Below, piece after piece: positions 24,273 to 32,965 of a DNA stretch of 64,000 nucleotides. Position 1 is the stretch's first letter. Each line of letters begins with the position of its first letter. The position numbers and the translations under genes were made by a program. The notes beneath the pieces were generated by a model. The model did no database searches. It worked only from the letters and a program-made list of their open reading frames with translations, and was not told the DNA's origin. Source of the DNA: an uncultured Coriobacteriaceae bacterium. Its GTDB lineage: Bacteria > Actinomycetota > Coriobacteriia > Coriobacteriales > Coriobacteriaceae. Where the stretch lies: contig CALULH010000004.1 in the NCBI GenBank assembly GCA_944321435.1, forward strand, positions 146,530-210,529, given 5' to 3'.

Positions 24273-25037
24273 CTAGCGCGTAACCGGCGCGATGGCGCGG
24301 ATGATGGCGTCTACGGCTGCGGCCACCTGCGTGGGGTCCTCCATTTGCAGGATGACCTTGCCCTTGAAGCCGTACTCGGTGATCTCGGCGAACAGCACCC
24401 GGGGCGCTTGCGTGACGGTGCCCACCGTGGACGCCGCTTCGCTTGCCAGCGCGCGGATCTGCTCGGCCACCTCGTCCATGGGCCGTGCGTCGCTCGCCAC
24501 GGCAAACGGCACCACGGTCAGGCTCGCCGGGGGCAGCTGCGTCAGCGCGGTTGTGGAGATCACCGAGTTGGGGATGATAACCGTCTCGCCCGCGGTGTTC
24601 TTGATGGTGGTGTGCCGCCAGCCCACGTCGCGCACGATGCCGGTCTGACCGCCCACCTCGATGTTGTCGCCCGGCTGCACCAGGCGCATGAAGGTCATCT
24701 GCAGGCCGCCGATCAGGTTCGAGAGCGTGTCCTGGAAGCCCAGGGAGACGGCGATACCGGCGATCCCCAGGCCGGCGATCACGCTGCTCACGTCGACTCC
24801 GAAGCACGAGCCCAGAACCGTGCTGCCTCCGATGATCCATATGGTGGCGCGGACGATGTTCACGATGATGCTCGACGATGGCAGCGGGTTCTCGTCGCTG
24901 CGCAGCACGTGGCGCACCACCCGCGTTGCCACGCGGGCCGTTACCACGGTCGCCACCAGCAGGATCACGGCCCAGATGGCCGTGTGGACCCAGCCGTCGG
25001 GCAGCAGGTTGTCTATCTGCGTGTACAGCTCTTTCAT
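24273..25037 (-). CDS. MscS-family small-conductance mechanosensitive channel
   Basis: 254 residues. Three transmembrane segments lie at about 18-38, 54-76 and 80-105. The pore helix is GLGIAGIAVSLGFQDTLSNLIGGLQM (about 84-108), with Gly/Ala packing as in MscS, followed by the MscS beta domain (PGDNIEVGGQTGIVRDVGWRHTTIKNTAGE) and an alpha/beta C-terminal cage. It opens on membrane tension to release solutes on hypo-osmotic shock. AAAAGGAGCG precedes the ATG at 25037. Length matches the minimal MscS class. Confidence 0.92.
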   Translation of the reverse strand: MKELYTQIDNLLPDGWVHTAIWAVILLVATVVTARVATRVVRHVLRSDENPLPSSSIIVNIVRATIWIIGGSTVLGSCFGVDVSSVIAGLGIAGIAVSLGFQDTLSNLIGGLQMTFMRLVQPGDNIEVGGQTGIVRDVGWRHTTIKNTAGETVIIPNSVISTTALTQLPPASLTVVPFAVASDARPMDEVAEQIRALASEAASTVGTVTQAPRVLFAEITEYGFKGKVILQMEDPTQVAAAVDAIIRAIAPVTR

Positions 25038-25230
25038 AACGCTCCTTTTATAGCTGCGGGGCTGCGCGGGGCGCACCCTGCCGTTCCGTCAACGGAAAGA
25101 GCCTACCCCGAGGGGCGTTTCTTTATGCCCGAGGCGTCGGGGGCGCGTTGATGGGAGCTGCCTTGGGCGCCGGGACCGGCCCGGGCGCCTGCTTTGGCCG
25201 GGCTCCGGCCGTTGGCCCCCCGGCCCCCGG

Positions 25231-26070
25231 TTAATCCTCGATGTCGTGGAACACGGGCTCCATCTTGTCGAACGTGCAGTACTCCGTGTATCCCAGTGCG
25301 GCCAGGCGGCGCTTCACCAGCGCAATGTAGGCGCCCAGGTGCTCGGGCTTGTGCGAATCGCTCCCCACCGTGATGATGCGGCCTCCCAGATCGCGGTACA
25401 GCCTCAGGATCTCCGTGCAGGGCTGCAGGTCGGGAAGGCCGTAGCGGAAGCTGGACGTGTTGACCTCGATGCCCTTGCCGTCTGCGATGACCCGCTTCAG
25501 GATCTCGGCAATACGGTCGCGGCTCTTCTCAAAGGGGTAGATGCCCGCCGAATCGTACCGCTTGATGAGGTCCATGTGCCCCAGCACGCTGTAGTGGCCA
25601 AAGCTCCGCACCACGTCGTACATCTCCTGGTAGTAGGCGTCGTTGTACTCCTGCTGCGTGCGGCCGCGTTGGAAATCGCCCGTCCAGAACTCCTGGTCCC
25701 CCACCTGGTGGATGGACAGGATGGTGAAGTCGAGCTGGTCGGCCCAGGCTGCGTACAGCGCGTCGAACTGCCCGACGGTGTGGCTCTGCACGCCGAATTC
25801 CAGGCCGCTCTTGACGGTGAGCTCGGGTGCAAAGGAGGCGCGCGCCTCGGCCAGTGCCGGGAAGTAGCGCGGGTAGTCCACGTTGGTCACGTGCTTGCCG
25901 TCCACCACGCGCGTGTCGGGCCCGGCGACGTCGGGCTTCACGCCGTAGTCGGCATGGTCGGTGAAGCAGATCTCGTTGAGGTTGAGCTTAACGGCGTCGC
26001 GGCAGACGTCCTCGATCGCGTAGAACGAGTCGTCGCTGAAATCGGAGTGCACGTGGTAATCGGCAAGCAT
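25231..26070 (-). CDS. Histidinol-phosphatase HisJ-family PHP protein
   Basis: 279 residues. The PHP fold motifs are DYHVHSDFSDDS (residues 4-15), CFTDHADYG, LEFGVQ, ILSIHQV, LGHMDLIKRY, EVNTSS and VGSDSHKPEHLG, together supplying the metal-binding His, Asp and Glu set. Members dephosphorylate histidinol phosphate in histidine synthesis, but many relatives have other phosphoester substrates and no other his genes lie here. AGAAAGG precedes the ATG at 26070; the open frame extends upstream but begins elsewhere in non-conserved sequence. Confidence 0.82.
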   Translation of the reverse strand: MLADYHVHSDFSDDSFYAIEDVCRDAVKLNLNEICFTDHADYGVKPDVAGPDTRVVDGKHVTNVDYPRYFPALAEARASFAPELTVKSGLEFGVQSHTVGQFDALYAAWADQLDFTILSIHQVGDQEFWTGDFQRGRTQQEYNDAYYQEMYDVVRSFGHYSVLGHMDLIKRYDSAGIYPFEKSRDRIAEILKRVIADGKGIEVNTSSFRYGLPDLQPCTEILRLYRDLGGRIITVGSDSHKPEHLGAYIALVKRRLAALGYTEYCTFDKMEPVFHDIED

Positions 26071-26649
26071 GCGGGGCCTTTCTGTCGTGAGCTTATCTCG
26101 TAAGCCCGTCCGGGCGATAAGCGCGAGCCAATTCTCCGGCTGTCCGGACAAGCCTTCCGCCCGCGTCCCCATTGTAGGTTCGCCATGCTGAGAAGAACGT
26201 ATCAATCTCAAAGGCAGCGGGCTGACCCGCCTGTACAGGGCTGGGCGAGAAGGGCCTTCGTTGCGCTATGGTCCGGGGTCCTGCTCATCCCACGCGCGTG
26301 GGCTGTGCAAACGCGCTTAGGGATGAGCAGGACCCCGGACCACCCCTTTGTTCGTCTCCTACACCCGTGCGTAAGGTGCGCGCCGACGGTGCCGTAGGGC
26401 GGCCTCCCCTTCTTCTCTAAGCGCGTTTGCAAAGCCCACGCGCGTGAGAAGAAGGGAAGGCCGCCCTTTTGCGGATCGCAAGGCCCGCCCGGCCGCCCCG
26501 CGGCGTATCGCAAGGCCGCACGGCAAGCCCCCGCCCTTCTCGCCTTAAGCGGTCCTTCACGAAGGTTGCAAAAGCGTCACGTAAGCGTAAGGCAAATCGA
26601 TGGCAGCGCCTTGGGCCGCCTGCCAGTATGTAAGCTAGGAGGTGGGACC
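26071..26649. other. Non-coding space with twin long hairpins
   Basis: No gene is supported. Besides the paired hairpins at 26268-26467, it holds GGGCGATAAGCGC (26112-26124), GGGCGAGAAGGG (26243-26254) and CCCTTCTCGCC (26534-26544), copies of the recurrent short intergenic motif. Confidence 0.6.
26268..26467. repeat. Twin long hairpins with one shared 28-nt loop
   Basis: Hairpin 1 has a 23-bp perfect stem (26269-26291 with 26320-26342) and loop 26292-26319. Hairpin 2 has a 22-bp stem with one mismatch (26396-26417 with 26446-26467) and loop 26418-26445. The two stems are unrelated in sequence, yet the loops are reverse complements of each other at 27 of 28 positions (ACGCGCGTGGGCTGTGCAAA and on). 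A 53-nt spacer separates them. Confidence 0.85.
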
Positions 26650-26814
26650 ATGAATGAGAGAAGCCCTTACACCCTGGCAGAGCAGGATTCCGGCGACAAG
26701 CGCGGCTGCCTGGCGCGCGCCGGCGCGACCTTGGCGGAGATGTTCGTGTGGCTGGTCATCATGGCGGCGCTCACCGTCGGCATGATCTGGCTGCTCTGGA
26801 CGACCTCGCGCTGA
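26650..26814 (+). CDS. Small single-pass membrane protein
   Basis: 54 residues. A polar, charged N-terminal 28 residues (MNERSPYTLAEQDSGDKRG) is followed by one hydrophobic segment (about 29-50; EMFVWLVIMAALTVGMIWLL) and a short basic end. TAGGAGGTGGG precedes the ATG, a strong ribosome site that supports real translation. It lies 123 bp upstream of the BceA-like ATPase gene, and it might be an accessory or unrelated small protein. No family recognised. Confidence 0.6.
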   Translation: MNERSPYTLAEQDSGDKRGCLARAGATLAEMFVWLVIMAALTVGMIWLLWTTSR

Positions 26815-26937
26815 GGCGGCCCTGCGCGCCGCAGCCCGGAGCCCGGCCGTCGCGCCCAAGCCGCCCGCCGCAAAGCCCCGGCGCGTTGAGCCGGGATCAC
26901 CCTATACTCGCATTTTGTACACGCAAAGGAGACCGTT

Positions 26938-27834
26938 ATGCCGCTCCAATCCCAAACCCCTGCGCGTCCGCAGGAGGCGCAGCATATGCGCACCGCCTAT
27001 CCCAAGAACCCGCCCGCCGCCCCGACCGCGCCTTCCGCGGCCGGGATGGAGGCCTCCCGCGCCGGGGTCCCGCGCGTGCTCGAGGTGCAGCACATCGAGA
27101 AGGTCTACGGCAGTCGCAACGCCATTACCCGCGCCCTCTCCGACGTGAGCTTCTCGGTCGCGGAGGGCGAGTTCGTAGGCATCATGGGCGCCTCGGGCTC
27201 GGGCAAGTCGACCATGCTCAACTGCATCAGCACCATCGACACGGTGACCTCGGGCCACGTGCTCATCAACGGCGCCGACGTCACGGCGCTCAAGCCCGCC
27301 AAGCTCACCCGCTTCCGCCGCGAGCAGCTGGGCTTCATCTTCCAAGACTCCAACCTGCTCGACACGCTCACCGCGCGCGAGAACATAGCCCTTCCGCTCA
27401 CCATCAGCCGCGTGGCCGCCAAGGAGACGCTCTCCCGCGTGGAGGAGGTCGCCCGGCGCCTGGGGATCCTCGAGGTGCTCGACAAGTACCCCTACCAGAT
27501 GTCGGGAGGCCAGCAGCAACGCGTGGCGGCCGCCCGCGCCATGGTCACTAACCCGGCCATCATCATGGCCGACGAGCCCACGGGCGCGCTGGACTCCAAG
27601 AACGCCCGCCTGCTGCTGGAGTGCCTGGAGACCATGAACCGCACGTACCGCGCCACGGTGCTCATGGTCACGCACGACGCCTTTGCGGCCAGCTACACCC
27701 ATCGCGTCATCTTCCTGCGCGACGGGCGCGTGTTCACCGAGCTCAATCGGGGCGATTCTTCGCGTCAGGACTTCTTCAACCGCATCATGGAGGTCGTGGC
27801 CATTATGGGAGGGGAGGGCTCCGATGCTCTGTAA
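26938..27834 (+). CDS. ABC transporter ATP-binding protein, BceA/peptide-export type
   Basis: 298 residues. The nucleotide-binding domain starts near residue 45 after a Pro/Ala-rich leader. Walker A is GASGSGKST (near 84), the Q-loop region is [13 protein letters not shown], the signature is [15 protein letters not shown] (near 187), Walker B is [13 protein letters not shown], and the H-loop is VTHDAFAAS. The sequence belongs to the MacB/BceA group that pairs with FtsX-like permeases. AAAGGAGACC precedes the ATG. Its end overlaps the start of the permease gene by 11 bp, so the pair is translationally coupled. Confidence 0.93.
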   Translation: MPLQSQTPARPQEAQHMRTAYPKNPPAAPTAPSAAGMEASRAGVPRVLEVQHIEKVYGSRNAITRALSDVSFSVAEGEFVGIMGASGSGKSTMLNCISTIDTVTSGHVLINGADVTALKPAKLTRFRREQLGFIFQDSNLLDTLTARENIALPLTISRVAAKETLSRVEEVARRLGILEVLDKYPYQMSGGQQQRVAAARAMVTNPAIIMADEPTGALDSKNARLLLECLETMNRTYRATVLMVTHDAFAASYTHRVIFLRDGRVFTELNRGDSSRQDFFNRIMEVVAIMGGEGSDAL

Positions 27835-30004
27835 GATCGCCTGGTCCAATGTCCGCCGCGCCGGCCGCGATTACCTGGTGTACTTCGTGACCCTCATGCT
27901 GGCGGTCATGGTGTTCTACGCATTCAACACCATCACGGTGCAGGCCGACTTCATCGCCAGCGACACGCGCGAGCTCGTGCGCATGCTGGGCGGTATCCTT
28001 TCGGGCCTCACGGTGTTTCTCGCTGCGGTGATGGGCTTCCTTATGGTCTACGCCAACAACTTCATCATGAAGCGCCGCAAGCGCGAGTTCGGCCTCTACC
28101 AGATCCTCGGTATGAGCCGCGGCCAGGTGAGCCGCGTCATGGTGCTCGAGACCACCTTCGTGAGCGCCGGCGCGGCGGTGGCGGGCTTGATCCTGGGCAT
28201 GGGCCTTTCCCAGCTCATGGTGTTTTTCACAGGCGCCATCTTCCAATCGCAGATCGAGAACTTCTCCTTCTTCGTAAGCCCCTTCGCCGTGGGCATCACG
28301 TTGGCGTGCCTCCTGGTGGTCTACCTGGTTTCGCTCGTCTTCAACCTGCGCGTGGTGCGCCGCTCCAAGCTCATCGACCTCTTCGGAGCCGAGCGCCGCG
28401 GCGAGCAGGTTAAGACCGGGCATCCGCTCGTGGCAGCCGTGGTGTTTATCGCCGGCGTGGCGCTTATCGCCGTGTCCTACGCCCGCCTGTGGCGCGACGG
28501 CCTGCCGTACAGCGGCACGACCGAGGAGACCGAGGCCTTTCTCATCACCACCGCCATGGTCATCGTGGGCACGCTGCTGTTCTTCTTCGGGCTGTCGGGC
28601 TTTTTGCTCAAGGCGCTGCAGGGCGTGCGCGGCTTTTATTACCGCGGGCTCAACATGTTCACCCTGCGCCAGCTCAACGCCAAGGTCAACACCGTGAGCC
28701 TTTCCATGGCCGTTATCGCCATGATCCTCTTCTTGGCCATCACGAGCGTCACGGGAGGCATGAGCATCGCCTCCAGCATGGTCGAGAACATCGAGCTGCA
28801 CACGCCGGCCGACTTCTCGCAGACCATCGTGTACTTCAGCACCTCGACCTCGGCGGGCGTGAAGGCGTGGGCGGGCGGCGCCGAGACCGCCGTGGCGACC
28901 GAGCCCATCGACGTGGCCCGGGTCATGAGCGCCCTCGCCACCGACGCCGACGGCCAGCCCGTCGACTTCTCGCGCGTGAGCGACGACATGGTGCAGGTGG
29001 ATACCTACGACTCCATGCTCCCCGGGGCCGATAAGCCCGTCGTGTCGCTTCGCGACCTGGTGGCGGTTACGGGCGACGAGCTCCCCAAGGGCATCGACAT
29101 GGGCAGCGCCGAGGCCCTGGGCCTCGCGATCATGCGCGAGAGCGATTACAACGCCCTTATGGCGTTCTACGGCAAGGAGCAGGCCAATCTGGGGGAGGAC
29201 GGCTACCTCCTCACCTGCGATATGGGCGACACGCTGGGCGACATCTACAATCATGCGCTCGGGCAGGGCGCGGAGCTGGACATTGCGGGGAGGAGCTTCC
29301 ATCCGGTGATCGACGAGCTCGACCTGAGCGCGGGACCGCAGGCGGTCAGCAGCATGGGCTCCAACACGGGCACCATCGTACTGCCCGACGAGGTGGTGGA
29401 CGAGCTGGGATGCCCGCTGTACAACAGCACGCTGATCGGCAACTACGCCGCGGGCGTCACGGCCGAGGAGGGCCAGGAGTACCTCGACGGCGTCTCGCTC
29501 GAAAGCTACGACGCGCTGGTGATGAACGATGCCGGTCAGGCTATCGGCACCATAGGCAGCCGCGCCACCCGCGCCACCATGTACGAGACGGTCAGCTCCA
29601 TGATGGGCCTTATCAGCTACATGGCCATCTACATTGGCTTCGTCTTGGTGGTGGCGTGCGCGGCCATCCTCACCATCCAGCAGCTCTCCAGCGTGTCCGA
29701 CGGCTCCACCAGCTACCGGATCCTGTCCGAGCTCGGCACCTCCGAGGGGGAGATAGCGCACTCCGTTCTCAAGCAGCAGGCCATCTTCTTTGCGTTCCCG
29801 CTGCTCATGGGCATAGCGCATGCGATTATCGCCCTCAAGGTCATCATCGACCTGGTGCAGCTCTTCGGCGGCATCTCCATTGGCAGCACGGTTGGCCTGG
29901 CCGTCGTCATCTTCGGGCTTGCGTACGGCGGTTACTTTGCGGTGACCTACCTCATGAGCCGCGGCATCGTCCACGATGCCATCCGCGTTCGCAAGACGCT
30001 CTAG
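27824..30004 (+). CDS. FtsX-like permease, BceB type (antimicrobial-peptide resistance/sensing)
   Basis: 726 residues with about ten transmembrane segments: one near 20-40, a first FtsX core at about 55-235, further helices near 285-330, a large external domain (about 335-600), then three helices near 610-725. The order matches BceB permeases, which bind and detoxify peptide antibiotics and often signal through a partner kinase. The start [21 protein letters not shown] is typical. No histidine kinase or response regulator is adjacent, so any signalling partner lies elsewhere. It is followed by a YxeA-like gene. Confidence 0.9.
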   Translation: MLCKIAWSNVRRAGRDYLVYFVTLMLAVMVFYAFNTITVQADFIASDTRELVRMLGGILSGLTVFLAAVMGFLMVYANNFIMKRRKREFGLYQILGMSRGQVSRVMVLETTFVSAGAAVAGLILGMGLSQLMVFFTGAIFQSQIENFSFFVSPFAVGITLACLLVVYLVSLVFNLRVVRRSKLIDLFGAERRGEQVKTGHPLVAAVVFIAGVALIAVSYARLWRDGLPYSGTTEETEAFLITTAMVIVGTLLFFFGLSGFLLKALQGVRGFYYRGLNMFTLRQLNAKVNTVSLSMAVIAMILFLAITSVTGGMSIASSMVENIELHTPADFSQTIVYFSTSTSAGVKAWAGGAETAVATEPIDVARVMSALATDADGQPVDFSRVSDDMVQVDTYDSMLPGADKPVVSLRDLVAVTGDELPKGIDMGSAEALGLAIMRESDYNALMAFYGKEQANLGEDGYLLTCDMGDTLGDIYNHALGQGAELDIAGRSFHPVIDELDLSAGPQAVSSMGSNTGTIVLPDEVVDELGCPLYNSTLIGNYAAGVTAEEGQEYLDGVSLESYDALVMNDAGQAIGTIGSRATRATMYETVSSMMGLISYMAIYIGFVLVVACAAILTIQQLSSVSDGSTSYRILSELGTSEGEIAHSVLKQQAIFFAFPLLMGIAHAIIALKVIIDLVQLFGGISIGSTVGLAVVIFGLAYGGYFAVTYLMSRGIVHDAIRVRKTL

Positions 30005-30133
30005 CAAAAGCGGCGGCGCGCCCCATCCTCTCCGCCCCGTGCCCTACGGCAAGCGCCTTTGCTCGGCGCGCGGGCGGGGTTGGGGCGCGCCCCCTTTGGT
30101 TTCTCTCAGGGACAAAGCACAAGGAGGCTTCCC

Positions 30134-30499
30134 ATGAAAAAGATCATAGGCACGGTGGCGGCTTTGGCAGTGGTGGCGCTCGTGGGCGCGGGCGCCTGGT
30201 TTGGGTACCACGCCGTGTTCACCGACCCGGTTGCCCACTATGCCCAGGTGGACGCCGATCGGCTGACCCAGGCGGACGAGAACAACAACGACTTTGCCTA
30301 CCATTACGACCTGCCGGCAGTCGAGGCCAACGGCAAGACGGGGACGCTGGGCTTCGATACGAGCCGTGAGCTGCGCGACGGCGCCTATCTCAAGTTGGAG
30401 ACGCTCGCGCTGCGCGGCGTGGTGCGTTGGGAGGAGGTCGCCTGGGACGAGATCCCCGCGGCCGCCCAAGCCGAGCTCCCCGCGCCCGAGAACGCGTAG
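30134..30499 (+). CDS. YxeA-family (DUF1093) exported protein
   Basis: 121 residues. The N-terminal signal anchor MKKIIGTVAALAVVALVGAG is followed by a small beta-rich domain with the family ending (GAYLKLETLALRGVVRWEEV). YxeA-type proteins are coded beside BceAB-like exporters in Firmicutes, as here, and are thought to assist them on the outer face. AAGGAGGC precedes the ATG at 30134; the frame open upstream overlaps no ribosome site. Function in detail unknown. Confidence 0.8.
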   Translation: MKKIIGTVAALAVVALVGAGAWFGYHAVFTDPVAHYAQVDADRLTQADENNNDFAYHYDLPAVEANGKTGTLGFDTSRELRDGAYLKLETLALRGVVRWEEVAWDEIPAAAQAELPAPENA

Positions 30500-30574
30500 G
30501 CGGGCGCAGGCGCGGGCCGGCGTGGGCGCGCGGTGGCGGATGTAGGCGGGCGCAGGCGCGCTTCTCGCCCCAAC

Positions 30575-30702
30575 ATTCTGAATGCAAATCTGTTCACAAA
30601 AATGTTCCGCATGCATTCTCTGTTGCCTAGGGCCTAAAAATGGCCGCCTGGCGAACGGAAATGCATGCGGAACTGCCTAGTAAACAGGAATGCATGCGGA
30701 AC
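30575..30702. repeat. Mirror array, period 29 bp (2 direct + 2 inverted units)
   Basis: GTTCCGCATGCATT lies at 30604-30617. Its reverse complement AATGCATGCGGAAC lies at 30660-30673 and 30689-30702 (period 29). A degenerate direct copy (9 of 14 matches) lies at 30575-30588, exactly 29 bp before the first. Both pairs share the axis 30638.5. The space lies between convergent genes and has no coding frame. Confidence 0.75.
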
Positions 30703-30765
30703 TTCTGCGTCCGCAAACGCCGGACTCGCATCGGGCGCGCCGGGTGCGCCGGCGCCTGCACGCCG

Positions 30766-31698
30766 TTACACGTGGCTCGTGATGAGCGTCATGTTGCCGG
30801 AGAGGGCCAGGTCGCCGCAGCCGCAGGGGGCGAGCAGGTGCGAGCCCTTGCGCACGGCCTCGCCGTTCACGGTGCCCGCGCCGTCGATCACGGAGAGGCA
30901 CATGAACGGCCACGGCTGCGGCAGGGTCTTCTCGCCGGACACGCGCACGCGCTCCACGGTGTAGTTGTCGTTGCGCTCCAGCAGCGTGATGCCGTCCACT
31001 TCCGGCGCGGTCACGGTGCCGTCGGCGGGCGCCACCGCGCCGTAGTCCACCACGTCCAGGCTCTGCTCGATATGCAGCGGCCGCGGCTTGCCGTCGTCGC
31101 CCAGGCGGTCGTAGTCGTACACGCGGTACGTCACATCGCTCGACTGCTGCGTTTCCAGGATCAGCGTCCCCGCCTTGATGGCATGCACCGTGCCCGGGTC
31201 GATCTGGAAGAAGTCGCCCTTGTGGATGGGCACCTCGTTCAGCAGCTCGCCCCAGCGGCCCTCCTCGATCATCTGCGCCAGCTCGGCGCGGTCGTGCGCG
31301 CGCTGCCCCACGATGATGGTGGCGCCAGGCTCGCAGTCCAGCACGTACCAGCACTCGCGCTTGCCCAGGCTGCCGTTCTCGTGCTCTGCGGCGTACGCGT
31401 CGTCCGGGTGCACCTGGATGGACAGGTCGCCGTCGGCATCCAGGATCTTGATCAGCAGCGGGAACTCCTTGCCGGGCAGGTCGCCAAACAGGTCGCGCCG
31501 CTCGTCCCACAGCTCGGACAGGGTCTTGCCCGCAAAGGCCTCGTTCTCAACGGGGCAGTCGCCGGCGGGATGGGCGCTTATCGCCCAGCACTCGCCCACG
31601 GGGCCCGCGGGGATCTGATAGCCGTACTCGCTCTCCAGGCGGCGGCCTCCCCAGATCTTGTTGTGGAACAGCGGCGTCAAATGGATCAGCTCGTGCAT
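30766..31698 (-). CDS. manA: Mannose-6-phosphate isomerase, class I
   Basis: 310 residues. It interconverts mannose-6-phosphate and fructose-6-phosphate. The zinc-binding cupin core is visible: KILDADGDLSIQVHPDDAYA (near residues 90-110), GKRECWYVLD, FFQIDPGTVHAI and ILETQQSSDVTYRVYDYDR. The length is that of the short Bacillus-type ManA. The second of two adjacent ATGs (31698) is preferred because it gives normal spacing to GAAGGAG. It lies downstream of, and in the same direction as, the gntR-type gene, so the two may be co-transcribed. Confidence 0.95.
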   Translation of the reverse strand: MHELIHLTPLFHNKIWGGRRLESEYGYQIPAGPVGECWAISAHPAGDCPVENEAFAGKTLSELWDERRDLFGDLPGKEFPLLIKILDADGDLSIQVHPDDAYAAEHENGSLGKRECWYVLDCEPGATIIVGQRAHDRAELAQMIEEGRWGELLNEVPIHKGDFFQIDPGTVHAIKAGTLILETQQSSDVTYRVYDYDRLGDDGKPRPLHIEQSLDVVDYGAVAPADGTVTAPEVDGITLLERNDNYTVERVRVSGEKTLPQPWPFMCLSVIDGAGTVNGEAVRKGSHLLAPCGCGDLALSGNMTLITSHV

Positions 31699-31815
31699 CA
31701 TGTCTCCTTCAAAGGTCAAGCGGCGTTTTGCCGCGTTTGCCTGCGTTCAAGGCCCGTTGGGCGAGAAGCGCCCCTCCATCCTGGCCGGGGCGGGGCTCCG
31801 GCGCGTGACGGGGCG

Positions 31816-32538
31816 CTAGATCACGTTGACGTCGCGCAGCTCGTAGCGGTCGCCCACGTTGCGCGACACCGAGTACTCGAACGGCGTCCCGTCATCCAAA
31901 AAGCCCACCTGCGCGATCTCCAACATGGGGTCGCCGGCAGTCATCTCGAGCCGCTCGGCTTCCTGGGCCGAGGCGTGCACGGCGCGCAGGATACGGTGGA
32001 AGCTCGAGATCTTGAGCCCCACCTCGTCCTCTATGTAGCGGTACACCGACTTGTATAGCGTGCTCTTCTTGAGGCCGGGGATCAGGTCCAGCGGCATGTA
32101 GGTGTACTCGATGACGATGGGCACCCCGTCCAGGCAGCGCACGCGCTCGTGGTAGTAGGTGAAGTCATCCGGCCCTATGTTCAAGTGGCGCGCCACGTCG
32201 GCGGGCGGCGTCACGATGGAGAACACGTACACCACCGACGTGACCTTCTTGGGGTCGTTCCGGTGCTCGGTCGAGAAGCCCAGGGCGCGGTCGGACCGGC
32301 CGAACAGGAACGAGTCCTCGGGCAGCTCGGTGGTGTTCTTGACGTACGTGCCCGACCCGCGCTTGCTCGATATGAGCCCGTTCTCGGTCAGGATGTCCAA
32401 CGCGCGCTTAACGGTGATCTTGCTCACGCTGTACAGCTCGCACAGCTCCACCACGGTGGGGAGCTTCTCGTTGGGCTTCAGCGTGCCGTCCTCGATACTG
32501 CGCTGCAGGTCGGCGGCTATGGATTGGTACTTCAGCAT
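31816..32538 (-). CDS. GntR/HutC-family repressor with UTRA ligand domain
   Basis: 240 residues. The winged helix (about 1-72; LPTVVELCELYSVSKITVKRALDILTENGLISSKRGSGTYV) is followed by a UTRA domain (about 95-235) that binds a sugar phosphate, as in BglR/TreR regulators. It is divergent from the GH1 operon, and the shared 427-bp space contains a strong promoter with a perfect palindrome downstream of the -10, the likely operator for this protein. AAGGGGG precedes the ATG at 32538. The likely inducer is a phospho-beta-glucoside, inferred from the neighbours. Confidence 0.92.
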   Translation of the reverse strand: MLKYQSIAADLQRSIEDGTLKPNEKLPTVVELCELYSVSKITVKRALDILTENGLISSKRGSGTYVKNTTELPEDSFLFGRSDRALGFSTEHRNDPKKVTSVVYVFSIVTPPADVARHLNIGPDDFTYYHERVRCLDGVPIVIEYTYMPLDLIPGLKKSTLYKSVYRYIEDEVGLKISSFHRILRAVHASAQEAERLEMTAGDPMLEIAQVGFLDDGTPFEYSVSRNVGDRYELRDVNVI

Positions 32539-32819
32539 GCTAACCCCCTTCGTGCCCTTCTCAAGTGCATCCGTCTGCGTGCCTGCGCAGACGCCTTTCG
32601 TACCGGAGCAATGTGCCGTGAACGGTAGAAAATCGCCTGCGAACGGCATGCGCTGAGCCTTTTTTGCTCAGCAAGCGAGAAAACAGTAGCAGATCTCACA
32701 AGGCAACGCGCTCTGCTTTTATCGCCTTCACCGCAGGTAAATGGCCTATATCTAGCTTATACCAAACTGAACGCATTGAGTGTCTCTCTTCGAGGCAATA
32801 TTATACCGCTTCAATTTAC
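32539..32819. other. AT-rich divergent control region
   Basis: A marked local drop in GC runs from about 32650 to 32890. No gene. GCTTTTATCGCC near 32713 is a copy of the recurrent short motif. A minus-strand promoter for the repressor gene is expected but I could not single one out. Confidence 0.5.
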
Positions 32820-32847
32820 TTTACAATAAGAATTAGGGCGCTATAAT
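32820..32847 (+). promoter_or_regulatory. Strong sigma-70-type promoter for the GH1 operon
   Basis: TTTACA (32820-32825), a 16-bp spacer, then TATAAT (32842-32847), a consensus -10. The predicted start site is near 32854, just before the operator palindrome. Confidence 0.85.
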
Positions 32848-32860
32848 ATATTTAGAAAAA

Positions 32861-32885
32861 CGATACGTTAAATATTAACGTATCG
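32861..32885. promoter_or_regulatory. Palindromic operator, probably for the GntR/UTRA repressor
   Basis: An 11-bp perfect dyad with a 3-bp centre: CGATACGTTAA-ATA-TTAACGTATCG. It begins 13 bp after the -10 hexamer, where a bound repressor would block transcription. Confidence 0.85.
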
Positions 32886-32965
32886 CTACAACAACGACCG
32901 CATGCAGGGGCATGCCAGGCGGGGAGGGCAAGCGCCTCCCCGTGCAGCGCGAAAGGAGGAGGGAC

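Noticed and set aside
27803..30007. A 734-codon minus-strand frame opposite the BceB-like permease
   Set aside because: Highly charged His/Asp/Arg composition without motifs, a typical shadow of a membrane-protein gene.
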